From assembly GCF_032854445.1 (NCBI RefSeq), contig NW_027017966.1:62001-126000 (forward strand): a stretch of DNA of 64,000 bases, given 5' to 3'. This document shows, piece after piece, positions 39,501-53,830 of this stretch; positions within the stretch are counted from its first letter, which is position 1; the number at the start of each line of letters is the position of its first letter. The notes under the pieces were generated by a model, which ran no database searches, was not told the origin of the DNA, and saw nothing but the letters and a program-made list of their open reading frames with translations. The DNA comes from Liolophura sinensis. Lineage: Eukaryota > Mollusca > Polyplacophora > Chitonida > Chitonidae. A program made the translations under genes and the position numbers.

Positions 39501-41200
39501 AAGTTATGTGCCCTTCGGTAGCCCAGACGACGTCAAATCTTTGGGCCAAGCCCATTTAACTCACCCAGCAAATGTCTTACTTCTAAGTCGAAGACAAACT
39601 CAATGTCTTTATCTACATGTAGAAAAACCACACCATTTGTATATAAAAAAAACAAAAGGTACTTGATACAATCCGCTGTAAAAAGTACAATTGAACACTG
39701 ACCCACATCAATAAGGTGCCAAAGGATGCGCAATTGGGCCAGGCATCTCCAGCTGTTGAAAAATTGCAATTTCCTTGGTTTCCATGGAGTAAGAGCCGTT
39801 GCTGGGCACGTGATCTTGACATCATTGATATTCATTTGTGGCTACAGCCAAAAGTATTGGTCGGAGAGCAACGCGGTTTGCACCATTCGATTTCTCGTCA
39901 CAAAATACGTCGGATTAGCCTCTTACCAGCAGCATTGGAACAGTTTTTCCACTTTTGGATTTTTGCCTGTTCTTTTTGCTAATTGAAATCGGCTGCATTA
40001 ACTATGTACAATCGCGACTGGTCATTACTATATTCAACTTTTCATTATAAGTTATGTGCCCTTCGGTAGCCCAGACGACGTCAAATCTTTGGGCCAAGCC
40101 CATTTAACTCACCCAACAAATGTCTTACTTCTAAGTCGAAGACAAACTCAATGTCTTTATCTACATGTAGAAAAACCACACCATTTGTATGTAAAAAAAA
40201 CAAAAGGTACTTGATACAATCCGCTGTAAAAAGTACAATTGAACACTGACCCACATCAATAAGGTGCCAAAGGATGCGCAATTGGGCCAGGCATCTCCAG
40301 CTGTTGAAAAATTGCAAATTTCCTTGGTTTCCATGGAGTAAGAGCCGTTGCTGGGCACGTGATCTTGACATCATTGATTATTCATTTGTGGCTACAGCCA
40401 AAAGTATTGGTCGGAGAGCAACGCGGTTTGCACCATTCGATTTCTCGTCACAAAATACGTCGGATTAGCCTCTTACCAGCAGCATTGGAACAGTTTTTCC
40501 ACTTTTGGATTTTTGCCTGTTCTTTTTGCTAATTGAAATCGGCTGCATTAACTATGTACAATCGCGACTGGTCATTACTATATTCAACTTTTCATTATAA
40601 GTTATGTGCCCTTCGGTAGCCCAGACGACGTCAAATCTTTGGGTCAAGCCCATTTAACTCACCCAACAAATGTCTTACTTCTAAGTCGAAGACAAACTCA
40701 ATGTCTTTATCTACATGTAGAAAAACCACACCATTTGTATATAAAAAAAACAAAAGGTACTTGATACAATCCGCTGTAAAAAGTACAATTGAACACTGAC
40801 CCACATCAATAAGGTGCCAAAGGATGCGCAATTGGGCCAGGCATCTCCAGCTGTTGAAAAATTGCAAATTTCCTTGGTTTCCATGGAGTAAGAGCCGTTG
40901 CTGGGCACGTGATCTTGACATCATTGATTATTCATTTGTGGCTACAGCCAAAAGTATTGGTCGGAGAGCAACGCGGTTTGCACCATTCGATTTCTCGTCA
41001 CAAAATACGTCGGATTAGCCTCTTACCAGCAGCATTGGAACAGTTTTTCCACTTTTGGATTTTTGCCTGTTCTTTTTGCTAATTGAAATCGGCTGCATTA
41101 ACTATGTACAATCGCGACTGGTCATTACTATATTCAACTTTTCATTATAAGTTATGTGCCCTTCGGTAGCCCAGACGACGTCAAATCTTTGGGCCAAGCC
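39501..41200. repeat. 3-unit block with 1-base deletions, copy 1 (3299-bp period)
   Basis: Codes are AAT, GAT, AAT, the last with the rare combination GGGTCAAG plus AACAAAAGG. The first unit is 548 bp because one A is missing at GCAATTTCC (39768) and one T at ATTGATATTC (39829). The same order, the same missing A and the same rare combination recur at about +3299 bp. Confidence 0.8.
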
Positions 41201-41275
41201 CATTTAACTCACCCAACAAATGTCTTACTTCTAAGTCGAAGACAAACTCAATGTCTTTATCTACATGTAGAAAAA

Positions 41276-42375
41276 ACCACACCATTTGTATGTAAAAAAA
41301 ACACAAGGTACTTGATACAATCCGCTGTAAAAAGTACAATTGAACACTGACCCACATCAATAAGGTGCCAAAGGATGCGCAATTGGGCCAGGCATCTCCA
41401 GCTGTTGAAAAATTGCAAATTTCCTTGGTTTCCATGGAGTAAGAGCCGTTGCTGGGCACGTGATCTTGACATCATTGATTATTCATTTGTGGCTACAGCC
41501 AAAAGTATTGGTCGGAGAGCAACGCGGTTTGCACCATTCGATTTCTCGTCACAAAATACGTCGGATTAGCCTCTTACCAGCAGCATTGGAACAGTTTTTC
41601 CACTTTTGGATTTTTGCCTTGTCTTTTTGTGAATTGAAATCGGCTACATTAACTATGTACAATCGCGACTGGTCATTACTATATTCAACTTTTCATTATA
41701 AGTTATGTGCCCTTCGGTAGCCCAGACGACGTCAAATCTTTGGGCCAAGCCCATTTAACTCACCCAGCAAATGTCTTACTTCTAAGTCGAAGACAAACTC
41801 AATGTCTTTATCTACATGTAGAAAAACCACACCATTTGTATATAAAAAAAACAAAAGGTACTTGATACAATCCGCTGTAAAAAGTACAATTGAACACTGA
41901 CCCACATCAATAAGGTGCCAAAGGATGCGCAATTGGGCCAGGCATCTCCAGCTGTTGAAAAATTGCAATTTCCTTGGTTTCCATGGAGTAAGAGCCGTTG
42001 CTGGGCACGTGATCTTGACATCATTGATTATTCATTTGTGGCTACAGCCAAAAGTATTGGTCGGAGAGCAACGCGGTTTGCACCATTCGATTTCTCGTCA
42101 CAAAATACGTCGGATTAGCCTCTTACCAGCAGCATTGGAACAGTTTTTCCACTTTTGGATTTTTGCCTGTTCTTTTTGCTAATTGAAATCGGCTGCATTA
42201 ACTATGTACAATCGCGACTGGTCATTACTATATTCAACTTTTCATTATAAGTTATGTGCCCTTCGGTAGCCCAGACGACGTCAAATCTTTGGGCCAAGCC
42301 CATTTAACTCACCCAACAAATGTCTTACTTCTAAGTCGAAGACAAACTCAATGTCTTTATCTACATGTAGAAAAA
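41276..42375. repeat. 2-unit (1099-bp) tandem duplication, copy 1
   Basis: The pair carries TTTTTGTGAATT near 41625 (ordinary units of this haplotype have TTTTTGCGAATT) and the missing A at 41967. Both recur 1099 bp downstream. Just left of the pair, the unit has an extra A in the run 41271-41276, absent from the second copy, which places the left limit close to 41276. Confidence 0.83.
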
Positions 42376-43474
42376 CCACACCATTTGTATGTAAAAAAAA
42401 CAAAAGGTACTTGATACAATCCGCTGTAAAAAGTACAATTGAACACTGACCCACATCAATAAGGTGCCAAAGGATGCGCAATTGGGCCAGGCATCTCCAG
42501 CTGTTGAAAAATTGCAAATTTCCTTGGTTTCCATGGAGTAAGAGCCGTTGCTGGGCACGTGATCTTGACATCATTGATTATTCATTTGTGGCTACAGCCA
42601 AAAGTATTGGTCGGAGAGCAACGCGGTTTGCACCATTCGATTTCTCGTCACAAAATACGTCGGATTAGCCTCTTACCAGCAGCATTGGAACAGTTTTTCC
42701 ACTTTTGGATTTTTGCCTTGTCTTTTTGTGAATTGAAATCGGCTACATTAACTATGTACAATCGCGACTGGTCATTACTATATTCAACTTTTCATTATAA
42801 GTTATGTGCCCTTCGGTAGCCCAGACGACGTCAAATCTTTGGGCCAAGCCCATTTAACTCACCCAGCAAATGTCTTACTTCTAAGTCGAAGACAAACTCA
42901 ATGTCTTTATCTACATGTAGAAAAACCACACCATTTGTATATAAAAAAAACAAAAGGTACTTGATACAATCCGCTGTAAAAAGTACAATTGAACACTGAC
43001 CCACATCAATAAGGTGCCAAAGGATGCGCAATTGGGCCAGGCATCTCCAGCTGTTGAAAAATTGCAATTTCCTTGGTTTCCATGGAGTAAGAGCCGTTGC
43101 TGGGCACGTGATCTTGACATCATTGATTATTCATTTGTGGCTACAGCCAAAAGTATTGGTCGGAGAGCAACGCGGTTTGCACCATTCGATTTCTCGTCAC
43201 AAAATACGTCGGATTAGCCTCTTACCAGCAGCATTGGAACAGTTTTTCCACTTTTGGATTTTTGCCTGTTCTTTTTGCTAATTGAAATCGGCTGCATTAA
43301 CTATGTACAATCGCGACTGGTCATTACTATATTCAACTTTTCATTATAAGTTATGTGCCCTTCGGTAGCCCAGACGACGTCAAATCTTTGGGCCAAGCCC
43401 ATTTAACTCACCCAACAAATGTCTTACTTCTAAGTCGAAGACAAACTCAATGTCTTTATCTACATGTAGAAAAA
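42376..43474. repeat. 2-unit (1099-bp) tandem duplication, copy 2
   Basis: TTTTTGTGAATT recurs near 42724 and the missing A at 43066. Codes alternate GAT, AAT as in copy 1. The boundary inside the identical stretch is arbitrary. After about 43.8 kb the units follow the 39.5-41.2 kb block instead. Confidence 0.83.
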
Positions 43475-44500
43475 CCACACCATTTGTATGTAAAAAAAAC
43501 AAAAGGTACTTGATACAATCCGCTGTAAAAAGTACAATTGAACACTGACCCACATCAATAAGGTGCCAAAGGATGCGCAATTGGGCCAGGCATCTCCAGC
43601 TGTTGAAAAATTGCAAATTTCCTTGGTTTCCATGGAGTAAGAGCCGTTGCTGGGCACGTGATCTTGACATCATTGATTATTCATTTGTGGCTACAGCCAA
43701 AAGTATTGGTCGGAGAGCAACGCGGTTTGCACCATTCGATTTCTCGTCACAAAATACGTCGGATTAGCCTCTTACCAGCAGCATTGGAACAGTTTTTCCA
43801 CTTTTGGATTTTTGCCTGTTCTTTTTGCTAATTGAAATCGGCTGCATTAACTATGTACAATCGCGACTGGTCATTACTATATTCAACTTTTCATTATAAG
43901 TTATGTGCCCTTCGGTAGCCCAGACGACGTCAAATCTTTGGGTCAAGCCCATTTAACTCACCCAACAAATGTCTTACTTCTAAGTCGAAGACAAACTCAA
44001 TGTCTTTATCTACATGTAGAAAAACCACACCATTTGTATATAAAAAAAACAAAAGGTACTTGATACAATCCGCTGTAAAAAGTACAATTGAACACTGACC
44101 CACATCAATAAGGTGCCAAAGGATGCGCAATTGGGCCAGGCATCTCCAGCTGTTGAAAAATTGCAAATTTCCTTGGTTTCCATGGAGTAAGAGCCGTTGC
44201 TGGGCACGTGATCTTGACATCATTGATTATTCATTTGTGGCTACAGCCAAAAGTATTGGTCGGAGAGCAACGCGGTTTGCACCATTCGATTTCTCGTCAC
44301 AAAATACGTCGGATTAGCCTCTTACCAGCAGCATTGGAACAGTTTTTCCACTTTTGGATTTTTGCCTGTTCTTTTTGCTAATTGAAATCGGCTGCATTAA
44401 CTATGTACAATCGCGACTGGTCATTACTATATTCAACTTTTCATTATAAGTTCTGTGCCCTTCGGTAGCCCAGACGACGTCAAATCTTTGGGCCAAGCCC
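42800..44500. repeat. 3-unit block with a 1-base deletion, copy 2 (3299-bp period)
   Basis: Codes are AAT, GAT, AAT with GGGTCAAG near 43941, as at 40642 in copy 1. The deletion at ATTGATATTC seen in copy 1 is absent here, so it arose after the duplication. The dimer duplication overlaps the left edge of this block. Confidence 0.78.
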
Positions 44501-46650
44501 ATTTAACTCACCCAACAAATGTCTTACTTCTAAGTCGAAGACAAACTCAATGTCTTTATCTACATGTAGAAAAACCACACCATTTGTATGTAAAAAAAAC
44601 AAAAGGTACTTGATACAATCCGCTGTAAAAAGTACAATTGAACACTGACCCACATCAATAAGGTGCCAAAGGATGCGCAATTGGGCCAGGCATCTCCAGC
44701 TGTTGAAAAATTGCAAATTTCCTTGGTTTCCATGGAGTAAGAGCCGTTGCTGGGCACGTGATCTTGACATCATTGATTATTCATTTGTGGCTACAGCCAA
44801 AAGTATTGGTCGGAGAGCAACGCGGTTTGCACCATTCGATTTCTCGTCACAAAATACGTCGGATTAGCCTCTTACCAGCAGCATTGGAACAGTTTTTCTA
44901 CTTTTGGATTTTTGCCTTGTCTTTTTGCGAATTGAAATCGGCTACATTAACTATGTACAATCGCGACTGGTCATTACTATATTCAACATTTCATTATAAG
45001 TTCTGTGCCCTTCGGTAGCCCAGAGGACGTCAAATCTTTGGGCCAAGCCCATTTAACTCACCCAGCAAATGTCTTACTTCTAAGTCGAAGACAAACTCAA
45101 TGTCTTTATCTACATGTAGAAAAACCACACCATTTGTATATAAAAAAAACACAAGGTACTTGATACAACCCGCTGTAAAAAGTACAATTGAACACTGACC
45201 CACATCAATAAGGTGCCAAAGGATGCGCAATTGGGCCAGGCATCTCCAGCTGTTGAAAAATTGCAAATTTCCTTGGTTTCCATGGAGTAAGAGCCGTTGC
45301 TGGGCACGTGATCTTGACATCATTGATTATTCATTTGTGGCTACAGCCAAAAGTATTGGTCGGAGAGCAACGCGGTTTGCACCATTCGATTTCTCGTCAC
45401 AAAATACGTCGGATTAGCCTCTTACCAGCAGCATTGGAACAGTTTTTCCACTTTTGGATTTTTGCCTGTTCTTTTTGCTAATTGAAATCGGCTACATTAA
45501 CTATGTACAATCGCGACTGGTCATTACTATATTCAACTTTTCATTATAAGTTATGTGCCCTTCGGTAGCCCAGACGACGTCAAATCTTTGGGTCAAGCCC
45601 ATTTAACTCACCCAACAAATGTCTTACTTCTAAGTCGAAGACAAACTCAATGTCTTTATCTACATGTAGAAAAACCACACCATTTGTATATAAAAAAAAA
45701 CACAAGGTACTTGATACAATCCGCTGTAAAAAGTACAATTGAACACTGACCCACATCAATAAGGTGCCAAAGGATGCGCAATTGGGCCAGGCATCTCCAG
45801 CTGTTGAAAAATTGCAAATTTCCTTGGTTTCCATGGAGTAAGAGCCGTTGCTGGGCACGTGATCTTGACATCATTGATTATTCATTTGTGGCTACAGCCA
45901 AAAGTATTGGTCGGAGAGCAACGCGGTTTGCACCATTCGATTTCTCGTCACAAAATACGTCGGATTAGCCTCTTACCAGCAGCATTGGAACAGTTTTTCC
46001 ACTTTTGGATTTTTGCCTGGTCATTTTGCTAATTGAAATCGGCTACATTAACTATGTACAATCGCGACTGGTCATTACTATATTCAACATTTCATTATAA
46101 GTTATGTGCCCTTCGGTAGCCCAGACGACGTCAAATCTTTGGGCCAAACCCATTTAACTCACCCAGCAAATGTCTTACTTCTAAGTCGAAGACAAACTCA
46201 ATGTCTTTATCTACATGTAGAAAAACCACACCATTTGTATATAAAAAAAACACAAGGTACTTGATACAACCCGCTGTAAAAAGTACAATTAAACACTGAC
46301 CCACATCAATAAGGTGCCAAAGGATGCGCAATTGGGCCAGGCATCTCCAGCTGTTGAAAAATTGCAAATTTCCTTGGTTTCCATGGAGTAAGAGCCGTTG
46401 CTGGGCACGTGATCTTGACATCATTGATTATTCATTTGTGGCTACAGCCAAAAGTATTGGTCGGAGAGCAACGCGGTTTGCACCATTCGATTTCTCGTCA
46501 CAAAATACGTCGGATTAGCCTCTTACCAGCAGCATTGGAACAGTTTTTCCACTTTTGGATTTTTGCCTGTTCTTTTTGCTAATTGAAATCGGCTGCATTA
46601 ACTATGTACAATCGCGACTGGTCATTACTATATTCAACTTTTCATTATAA
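44501..46650. repeat. Satellite units between blocks, about 4 units
   Basis: Codes are GAT, ACC, ACT, ACC. CAGAGGACG near 45022 links this stretch to 36776 and to the 11-unit block. The ACT unit has nine A residues instead of eight at 45692-45700. The last ACC unit carries GGGCCAAACC (46141) and CAATTAAAC (near 46287). There are no genes. Confidence 0.85.
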
Positions 46651-49600
46651 GTTATGTGCCCTTCGGTAGCCCAGACGACGTCAAATCTTTGGGCCAAGCC
46701 CATTTAACTCACCCAACAAATGTCTTACTTCTAAGTCGAAGACAAACTCAATGTCTTTATCTACATGTAGAAAAACCACACCATTTGTATGTAAAAAAAA
46801 CACAAGGTACTTGATACAATCCGCTGTAAAAAGTACAATTGAACACTGACCCACATCAATAAGGTGCCAAAGGATGCGCAATTGGGCCAGGCATCTCCAG
46901 CTGTTGAAAAATTGCAAATTTCCTTGGTTTCCATGGAGTAAGAGCCGTTGCTGGGCACGTGATCTTGACATCATTGATTATTCATTTGTGGCTACAGCCA
47001 AAAGTATTGGTCGGAGAGCAACGCGGTTTGCACCATTCGATTTCTCGTCACAAAATACGTCGGATTAGCCTCTTACCAGCAGCATTGGAACAGTTTTTCC
47101 ACTTTTGGATTTTTGCCTGTTCTTTTTGCTAATTGAAATCGGCTGCATTAACTATGTACAATCGCGACTGGTCATTACTATATTCAACTTTTCATTATAA
47201 GTTATGTGCCCTTCGGTAGCCCAGACGACGTCAAATCTTTGGGCCAAGCCCATTTAACTCACCCAACAAATGTCTTACTTCTAAGTCGAAGACAAACTCA
47301 ATGTCTTTATCTACATGTAGAAAAACCACACCATTTGTATGTAAAAAAAACACAAGGTACTTGATACAATCCGCTGTAAAAAGTACAATTGAACACTGAC
47401 CCACATCAATAAGGTGCCAAAGGATGCGCAATTGGGCCAGGCATCTCCAGCTGTTGAAAAATTGCAAATTTCCTTGGTTTCCATGGAGTAAGAGCCGTTG
47501 CTGGGCACGTGATCTTGACATCATTGATTATTCATTTGTGGCTACAGCCAAAAGTATTGGTCGGAGAGCAACGCGGTTTGCACCATTCGATTTCTCGTCA
47601 CAAAATACGTCGGATTAGCCTCTTACCAGCAGCATTGGAACAGTTTTTCTACTTTTGGATTTTTGCCTTGTCTTTTTGCGAATTGAAATCGGCTACATTA
47701 ACTATGTACAATCGCGACTGGTCATTACTATATTCAACTTTTCATTATAAGTTATGTGCCCTTCGGTAGCCCAGACGACGTCAAATCTTTGGGCCAAGCC
47801 CATTTAACTCACCCAGCAAATGTCTTACTTCTAAGTCGAAGACAAACTCAATGTCTTTATCTACATGTAGAAAAACCACACCATTTGTATATAAAAAAAA
47901 CACAAGGTACTTGATACAATCCGCTGTAAAAAGTACAATTGAACACTGACCCACATCAATAAGGTGCCAAAGGATGCGCAATTGGGCCAGGCATCTCCAG
48001 CTGTTGAAAAATTGCAAATTTCCTTGGTTTCCATGGAGTAAGAGCCGTTGCTGGGCACGTGATCTTGACATCATTGATTATTCATTTGTGGCTACAGCCA
48101 AAAGTATTGGTCGGAGAGCAACGCGGTTTGCACCATTCGATTTCTCGTCACAAAATACGTCGGATTAGCCTCTTACCAGCAGCATTGGAACAGTTTTTCC
48201 ACTTTTGGATTTTTGCCTGTTCTTTTTGCTAATTGAAATCGGCTGCATTAACTATGTACAATCGCGACTGGTCATTACTATATTCAACTTTTCATTATAA
48301 GTTATGTGCCCTTCGGTAGCCCAGACGACGTCAAATCTTTGGGCCAAGCCCATTTAACTCACCCAACAAATGTCTTACTTCTAAGTCGAAGACAAACTCA
48401 ATGTCTTTATCTACATGTAGAAAAACCACACCATTTGTATGTAAAAAAAACAAAAGGTACTTGATACAATCCGCTGTAAAAAGTACAATTGAACACTGAC
48501 CCACATCAATAAGGTGCCAAAGGATGCGCAATTGGGCCAGGCATCTCCAGCTGTTGAAAAATTGCAAATTTCCTTGGTTTCCATGGAGTAAGAGCCGTTG
48601 CTGGGCACGTGATCTTGACATCATTGATTATTCATTTGTGGCTACAGCCAAAAGTATTGGTCGGAGAGCAACGCGGTTTGCACCATTCGATTTCTCGTCA
48701 CAAAATACGTCGGATTAGCCTCTTACCAGCAGCATTGGAACAGTTTTTCTACTTTTGGATTTTTGCCTGGTCATTTTGCTAATTGAAATCGGCTACATTA
48801 ACTATGTACAATCGCGACTGGTCATTACTATATTCAACTTTTCATTATAAGTTATGTGCCCTTCGGTAGCCCAGACGACGTCAAATCTTTGGGTCAAGCC
48901 CATTTAACTCACCCAACAAATGTCTTACTTCTAAGTCGAAGACAAACTCAATGTCTTTATCTACATGTAGAAAAACCACACCATTTGTATATAAAAAAAA
49001 CACAAGGTACTTGATACAATCCGCTGTAAAAAGTACAATTGAACACTGACCCACATCAATAAGGTGCCAAAGGATGCGCAATTGGGCCAGGCATCTCCAG
49101 CTGTTGAAAAATTGCAAATTTCCTTGGTTTCCATGGAGTAAGAGCCGTTGCTGGGCACGTGATCTTGACATCATTGATTATTCATTTGTGGCTACAGCCA
49201 AAAGTATTGGTCGGAGAGCAACGCGGTTTGCACCATTCGATTTCTCGTCACAAAATACGTCGGATTAGCCTCTTACCAGCAGCATTGGAACAGTTTTTCC
49301 ACTTTTGGATTTTTGCCTGGTCATTTTGCTAATTGAAATCGGCTACATTAACTATGTACAATCGCGACTGGTCATTACTATATTCAACATTTCATTATAA
49401 GTTCTGTGCCCTTCGGTAGCCCAGACGACGTCAAATCTTTGGGCCAAGCCCATTTAACTCACCCAGCAAATGTCTTACTTCTAAGTCGAAGACAAACTCA
49501 ATGTCTTTATCTACATGTAGAAAAACCACACCATTTGTATCTAAAAAAAACACAAGGTACTTGATACAACCCGCTGTAAAAAGTACAATTGAACACTGAC

Positions 49601-49980
49601 CCACATCAATAAGGTGCCAAAGGATGCGCAATTGGGCCAGGCATCTCCAGCTGTTGAAAAATTGCAAATTTCCTTGGTTTCCATGGAGTAAGAGCCGTTG
49701 CTGGGCACGTGATCTTGACATCATTGATTATTCATTTGTGGCTACAGCCAAAAGTATTGGTCGGAGAGCAACGCGGTTTGCACCATTCGATTTCTCGTCA
49801 CAAAATACGTCGGATTAGCCTCTTACCAGCAGCATTGGAACAGTTTTTCCACTTTTGGATTTTTGCCTGGTCATTTTGCTAATTGAAATCGGCTACATTA
49901 ACTATGTACAATCGCGACTGGTCATTACTATATTCAACATTTCATTATAAGTTATGTGCCCTTCGGTAGCCCAGACGACG
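46651..49980. repeat. 7-unit (3850-bp period) block, copy 1
   Basis: Codes are GCT, GCT, ACT, GAT, ACT, CCC. The marker TATCTAAAA near 49539 occurs in only one other unit, at 53389, exactly 3850 bp on. The hybrid haplotype TTTTTCTAC followed by GCCTGGTCA near 48747 recurs at 52597. Offsets 479 and 491 differ between copies in two units, so this block is older or partly converted compared with the 6050-bp pair. Confidence 0.8.
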
Positions 49981-50500
49981 TCAAATCTTTGGGCCAAGCC
50001 CATTTAACTCACCCAGCAAATGTCTTACTTCTAAGTCGAAGACAAACTCAATGTCTTTATCTACATGTAGAAAAACCACACCATTTGTATATAAAAAAAA
50101 CAAAAGGTACTTGATACAATCCGCTGTAAAAAGTACAATTGAACACTGACCCACATCAATAAGGTGCCAAAGGATGCGCAATTGGGCCAGGCATCTCCAG
50201 CTGTTGAAAAATTGCAAATTTCCTTGGTTTCCATGGAGTAAGAGCCGTTGCTGGGCACGTGATCTTGACATCATTGATTATTCATTTGTGGCTACAGCCA
50301 AAAGTATTGGTCGGAGAGCAACGCGGTTTGCACCATTCGATTTCTCGTCACAAAATACGTCGGATTAGCCTCTTACCAGCAGCATTGGAACAGTTTTTCC
50401 ACTTTTGGATTTTTGCCTGTTCTTTTTGCTAATTGAAATCGGCTGCATTAACTATGTACAATCGCGACTGGTCATTACTATATTCAACTTTTCATTATAA

Positions 50501-53500
50501 GTTATGTGCCCTTCGGTAGCCCAGACGACGTCAAATCTTTGGGCCAAGCCCATTTAACTCACCCAACAAATGTCTTACTTCTAAGTCGAAGACAAACTCA
50601 ATGTCTTTATCTACATGTAGAAAAACCACACCATTTGTATGTAAAAAAAACACAAGGTACTTGATACAATCCGCTGTAAAAAGTACAATTGAACACTGAC
50701 CCACATCAATAAGGTGCCAAAGGATGCGCAATTGGGCCAGGCATCTCCAGCTGTTGAAAAATTGCAAATTTCCTTGGTTTCCATGGAGTAAGAGCCGTTG
50801 CTGGGCACGTGATCTTGACATCATTGATTATTCATTTGTGGCTACAGCCAAAAGTATTGGTCGGAGAGCAACGCGGTTTGCACCATTCGATTTCTCGTCA
50901 CAAAATACGTCGGATTAGCCTCTTACCAGCAGCATTGGAACAGTTTTTCCACTTTTGGATTTTTGCCTGTTCTTTTTGCTAATTGAAATCGGCTGCATTA
51001 ACTATGTACAATCGCGACTGGTCATTACTATATTCAACTTTTCATTATAAGTTATGTGCCCTTCGGTAGCCCAGACGACGTCAAATCTTTGGGCCAAGCC
51101 CATTTAACTCACCCAACAAATGTCTTACTTCTAAGTCGAAGACAAACTCAATGTCTTTATCTACATGTAGAAAAACCACACCATTTGTATGTAAAAAAAA
51201 CACAAGGTACTTGATACAATCCGCTGTAAAAAGTACAATTGAACACTGACCCACATCAATAAGGTGCCAAAGGATGCGCAATTGGGCCAGGCATCTCCAG
51301 CTGTTGAAAAATTGCAAATTTCCTTGGTTTCCATGGAGTAAGAGCCGTTGCTGGGCACGTGATCTTGACATCATTGATTATTCATTTGTGGCTACAGCCA
51401 AAAGTATTGGTCGGAGAGCAACGCGGTTTGCACCATTCGATTTCTCGTCACAAAATACGTCGGATTAGCCTCTTACCAGCAGCATTGGAACAGTTTTTCT
51501 ACTTTTGGATTTTTGCCTTGTCTTTTTGCGAATTGAAATCGGCTACATTAACTATGTACAATCGCGACTGGTCATTACTATATTCAACTTTTCATTATAA
51601 GTTATGTGCCCTTCGGTAGCCCAGACGACGTCAAATCTTTGGGCCAAGCCCATTTAACTCACCCAGCAAATGTCTTACTTCTAAGTCGAAGACAAACTCA
51701 ATGTCTTTATCTACATGTAGAAAAACCACACCATTTGTATATAAAAAAAACAAAAGGTACTTGATACAATCCGCTGTAAAAAGTACAATTGAACACTGAC
51801 CCACATCAATAAGGTGCCAAAGGATGCGCAATTGGGCCAGGCATCTCCAGCTGTTGAAAAATTGCAAATTTCCTTGGTTTCCATGGAGTAAGAGCCGTTG
51901 CTGGGCACGTGATCTTGACATCATTGATTATTCATTTGTGGCTACAGCCAAAAGTATTGGTCGGAGAGCAACGCGGTTTGCACCATTCGATTTCTCGTCA
52001 CAAAATACGTCGGATTAGCCTCTTACCAGCAGCATTGGAACAGTTTTTCCACTTTTGGATTTTTGCCTGTTCTTTTTGCTAATTGAAATCGGCTGCATTA
52101 ACTATGTACAATCGCGACTGGTCATTACTATATTCAACTTTTCATTATAAGTTATGTGCCCTTCGGTAGCCCAGACGACGTCAAATCTTTGGGCCAAGCC
52201 CATTTAACTCACCCAACAAATGTCTTACTTCTAAGTCGAAGACAAACTCAATGTCTTTATCTACATGTAGAAAAACCACACCATTTGTATATAAAAAAAA
52301 CAAAAGGTACTTGATACAATCCGCTGTAAAAAGTACAATTGAACACTGACCCACATCAATAAGGTGCCAAAGGATGCGCAATTGGGCCAGGCATCTCCAG
52401 CTGTTGAAAAATTGCAAATTTCCTTGGTTTCCATGGAGTAAGAGCCGTTGCTGGGCACGTGATCTTGACATCATTGATTATTCATTTGTGGCTACAGCCA
52501 AAAGTATTGGTCGGAGAGCAACGCGGTTTGCACCATTCGATTTCTCGTCACAAAATACGTCGGATTAGCCTCTTACCAGCAGCATTGGAACAGTTTTTCT
52601 ACTTTTGGATTTTTGCCTGGTCATTTTGCTAATTGAAATCGGCTACATTAACTATGTACAATCGCGACTGGTCATTACTATATTCAACTTTTCATTATAA
52701 GTTATGTGCCCTTCGGTAGCCCAGACGACGTCAAATCTTTGGGTCAAGCCCATTTAACTCACCCAACAAATGTCTTACTTCTAAGTCGAAGACAAACTCA
52801 ATGTCTTTATCTACATGTAGAAAAACCACACCATTTGTATATAAAAAAAACACAAGGTACTTGATACAATCCGCTGTAAAAAGTACAATTGAACACTGAC
52901 CCACATCAATAAGGTGCCAAAGGATGCGCAATTGGGCCAGGCATCTCCAGCTGTTGAAAAATTGCAAATTTCCTTGGTTTCCATGGAGTAAGAGCCGTTG
53001 CTGGGCACGTGATCTTGACATCATTGATTATTCATTTGTGGCTACAGCCAAAAGTATTGGTCGGAGAGCAACGCGGTTTGCACCATTCGATTTCTCGTCA
53101 CAAAATACGTCGGATTAGCCTCTTACCAGCAGCATTGGAACAGTTTTTCCACTTTTGGATTTTTGCCTGGTCATTTTGCTAATTGAAATCGGCTACATTA
53201 ACTATGTACAATCGCGACTGGTCATTACTATATTCAACATTTCATTATAAGTTCTGTGCCCTTCGGTAGCCCAGACGACGTCAAATCTTTGGGCCAAGCC
53301 CATTTAACTCACCCAGCAAATGTCTTACTTCTAAGTCGAAGACAAACTCAATGTCTTTATCTACATGTAGAAAAACCACACCATTTGTATCTAAAAAAAA
53401 CACAAGGTACTTGATACAACCCGCTGTAAAAAGTACAATTGAACACTGACCCACATCAATAAGGTGCCAAAGGATGCGCAATTGGGCCAGGCATCTCCAG

Positions 53501-53830
53501 CTGTTGAAAAATTGCAAATTTCCTTGGTTTCCATGGAGTAAGAGCCGTTGCTGGGCACGTGATCTTGACATCATTGATTATTCATTTGTGGCTACAGCCA
53601 AAAGTATTGGTCGGAGAGCAACGCGGTTTGCACCATTCGATTTCTCGTCACAAAATACGTCGGATTAGCCTCTTACCAGCAGCATTGGAACAGTTTTTCC
53701 ACTTTTGGATTTTTGCCTGGTCATTTTGCTAATTGAAATCGGCTACATTAACTATGTACAATCGCGACTGGTCATTACTATATTCAACATTTCATTATAA
53801 GTTATGTGCCCTTCGGTAGCCCAGACGACG
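50501..53830. repeat. 7-unit (3850-bp period) block, copy 2
   Basis: Codes are GCT, GCT, AAT, AAT, ACT, CCC. The right part, about 52.6-53.8 kb, matches copy 1 at all diagnostic sites; the left part differs at offsets 479 and 491 in the third and fourth units. The match ends near 53843, where this copy continues with GGGTCAAG and an A9 run at 53943-53951. Confidence 0.8.
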
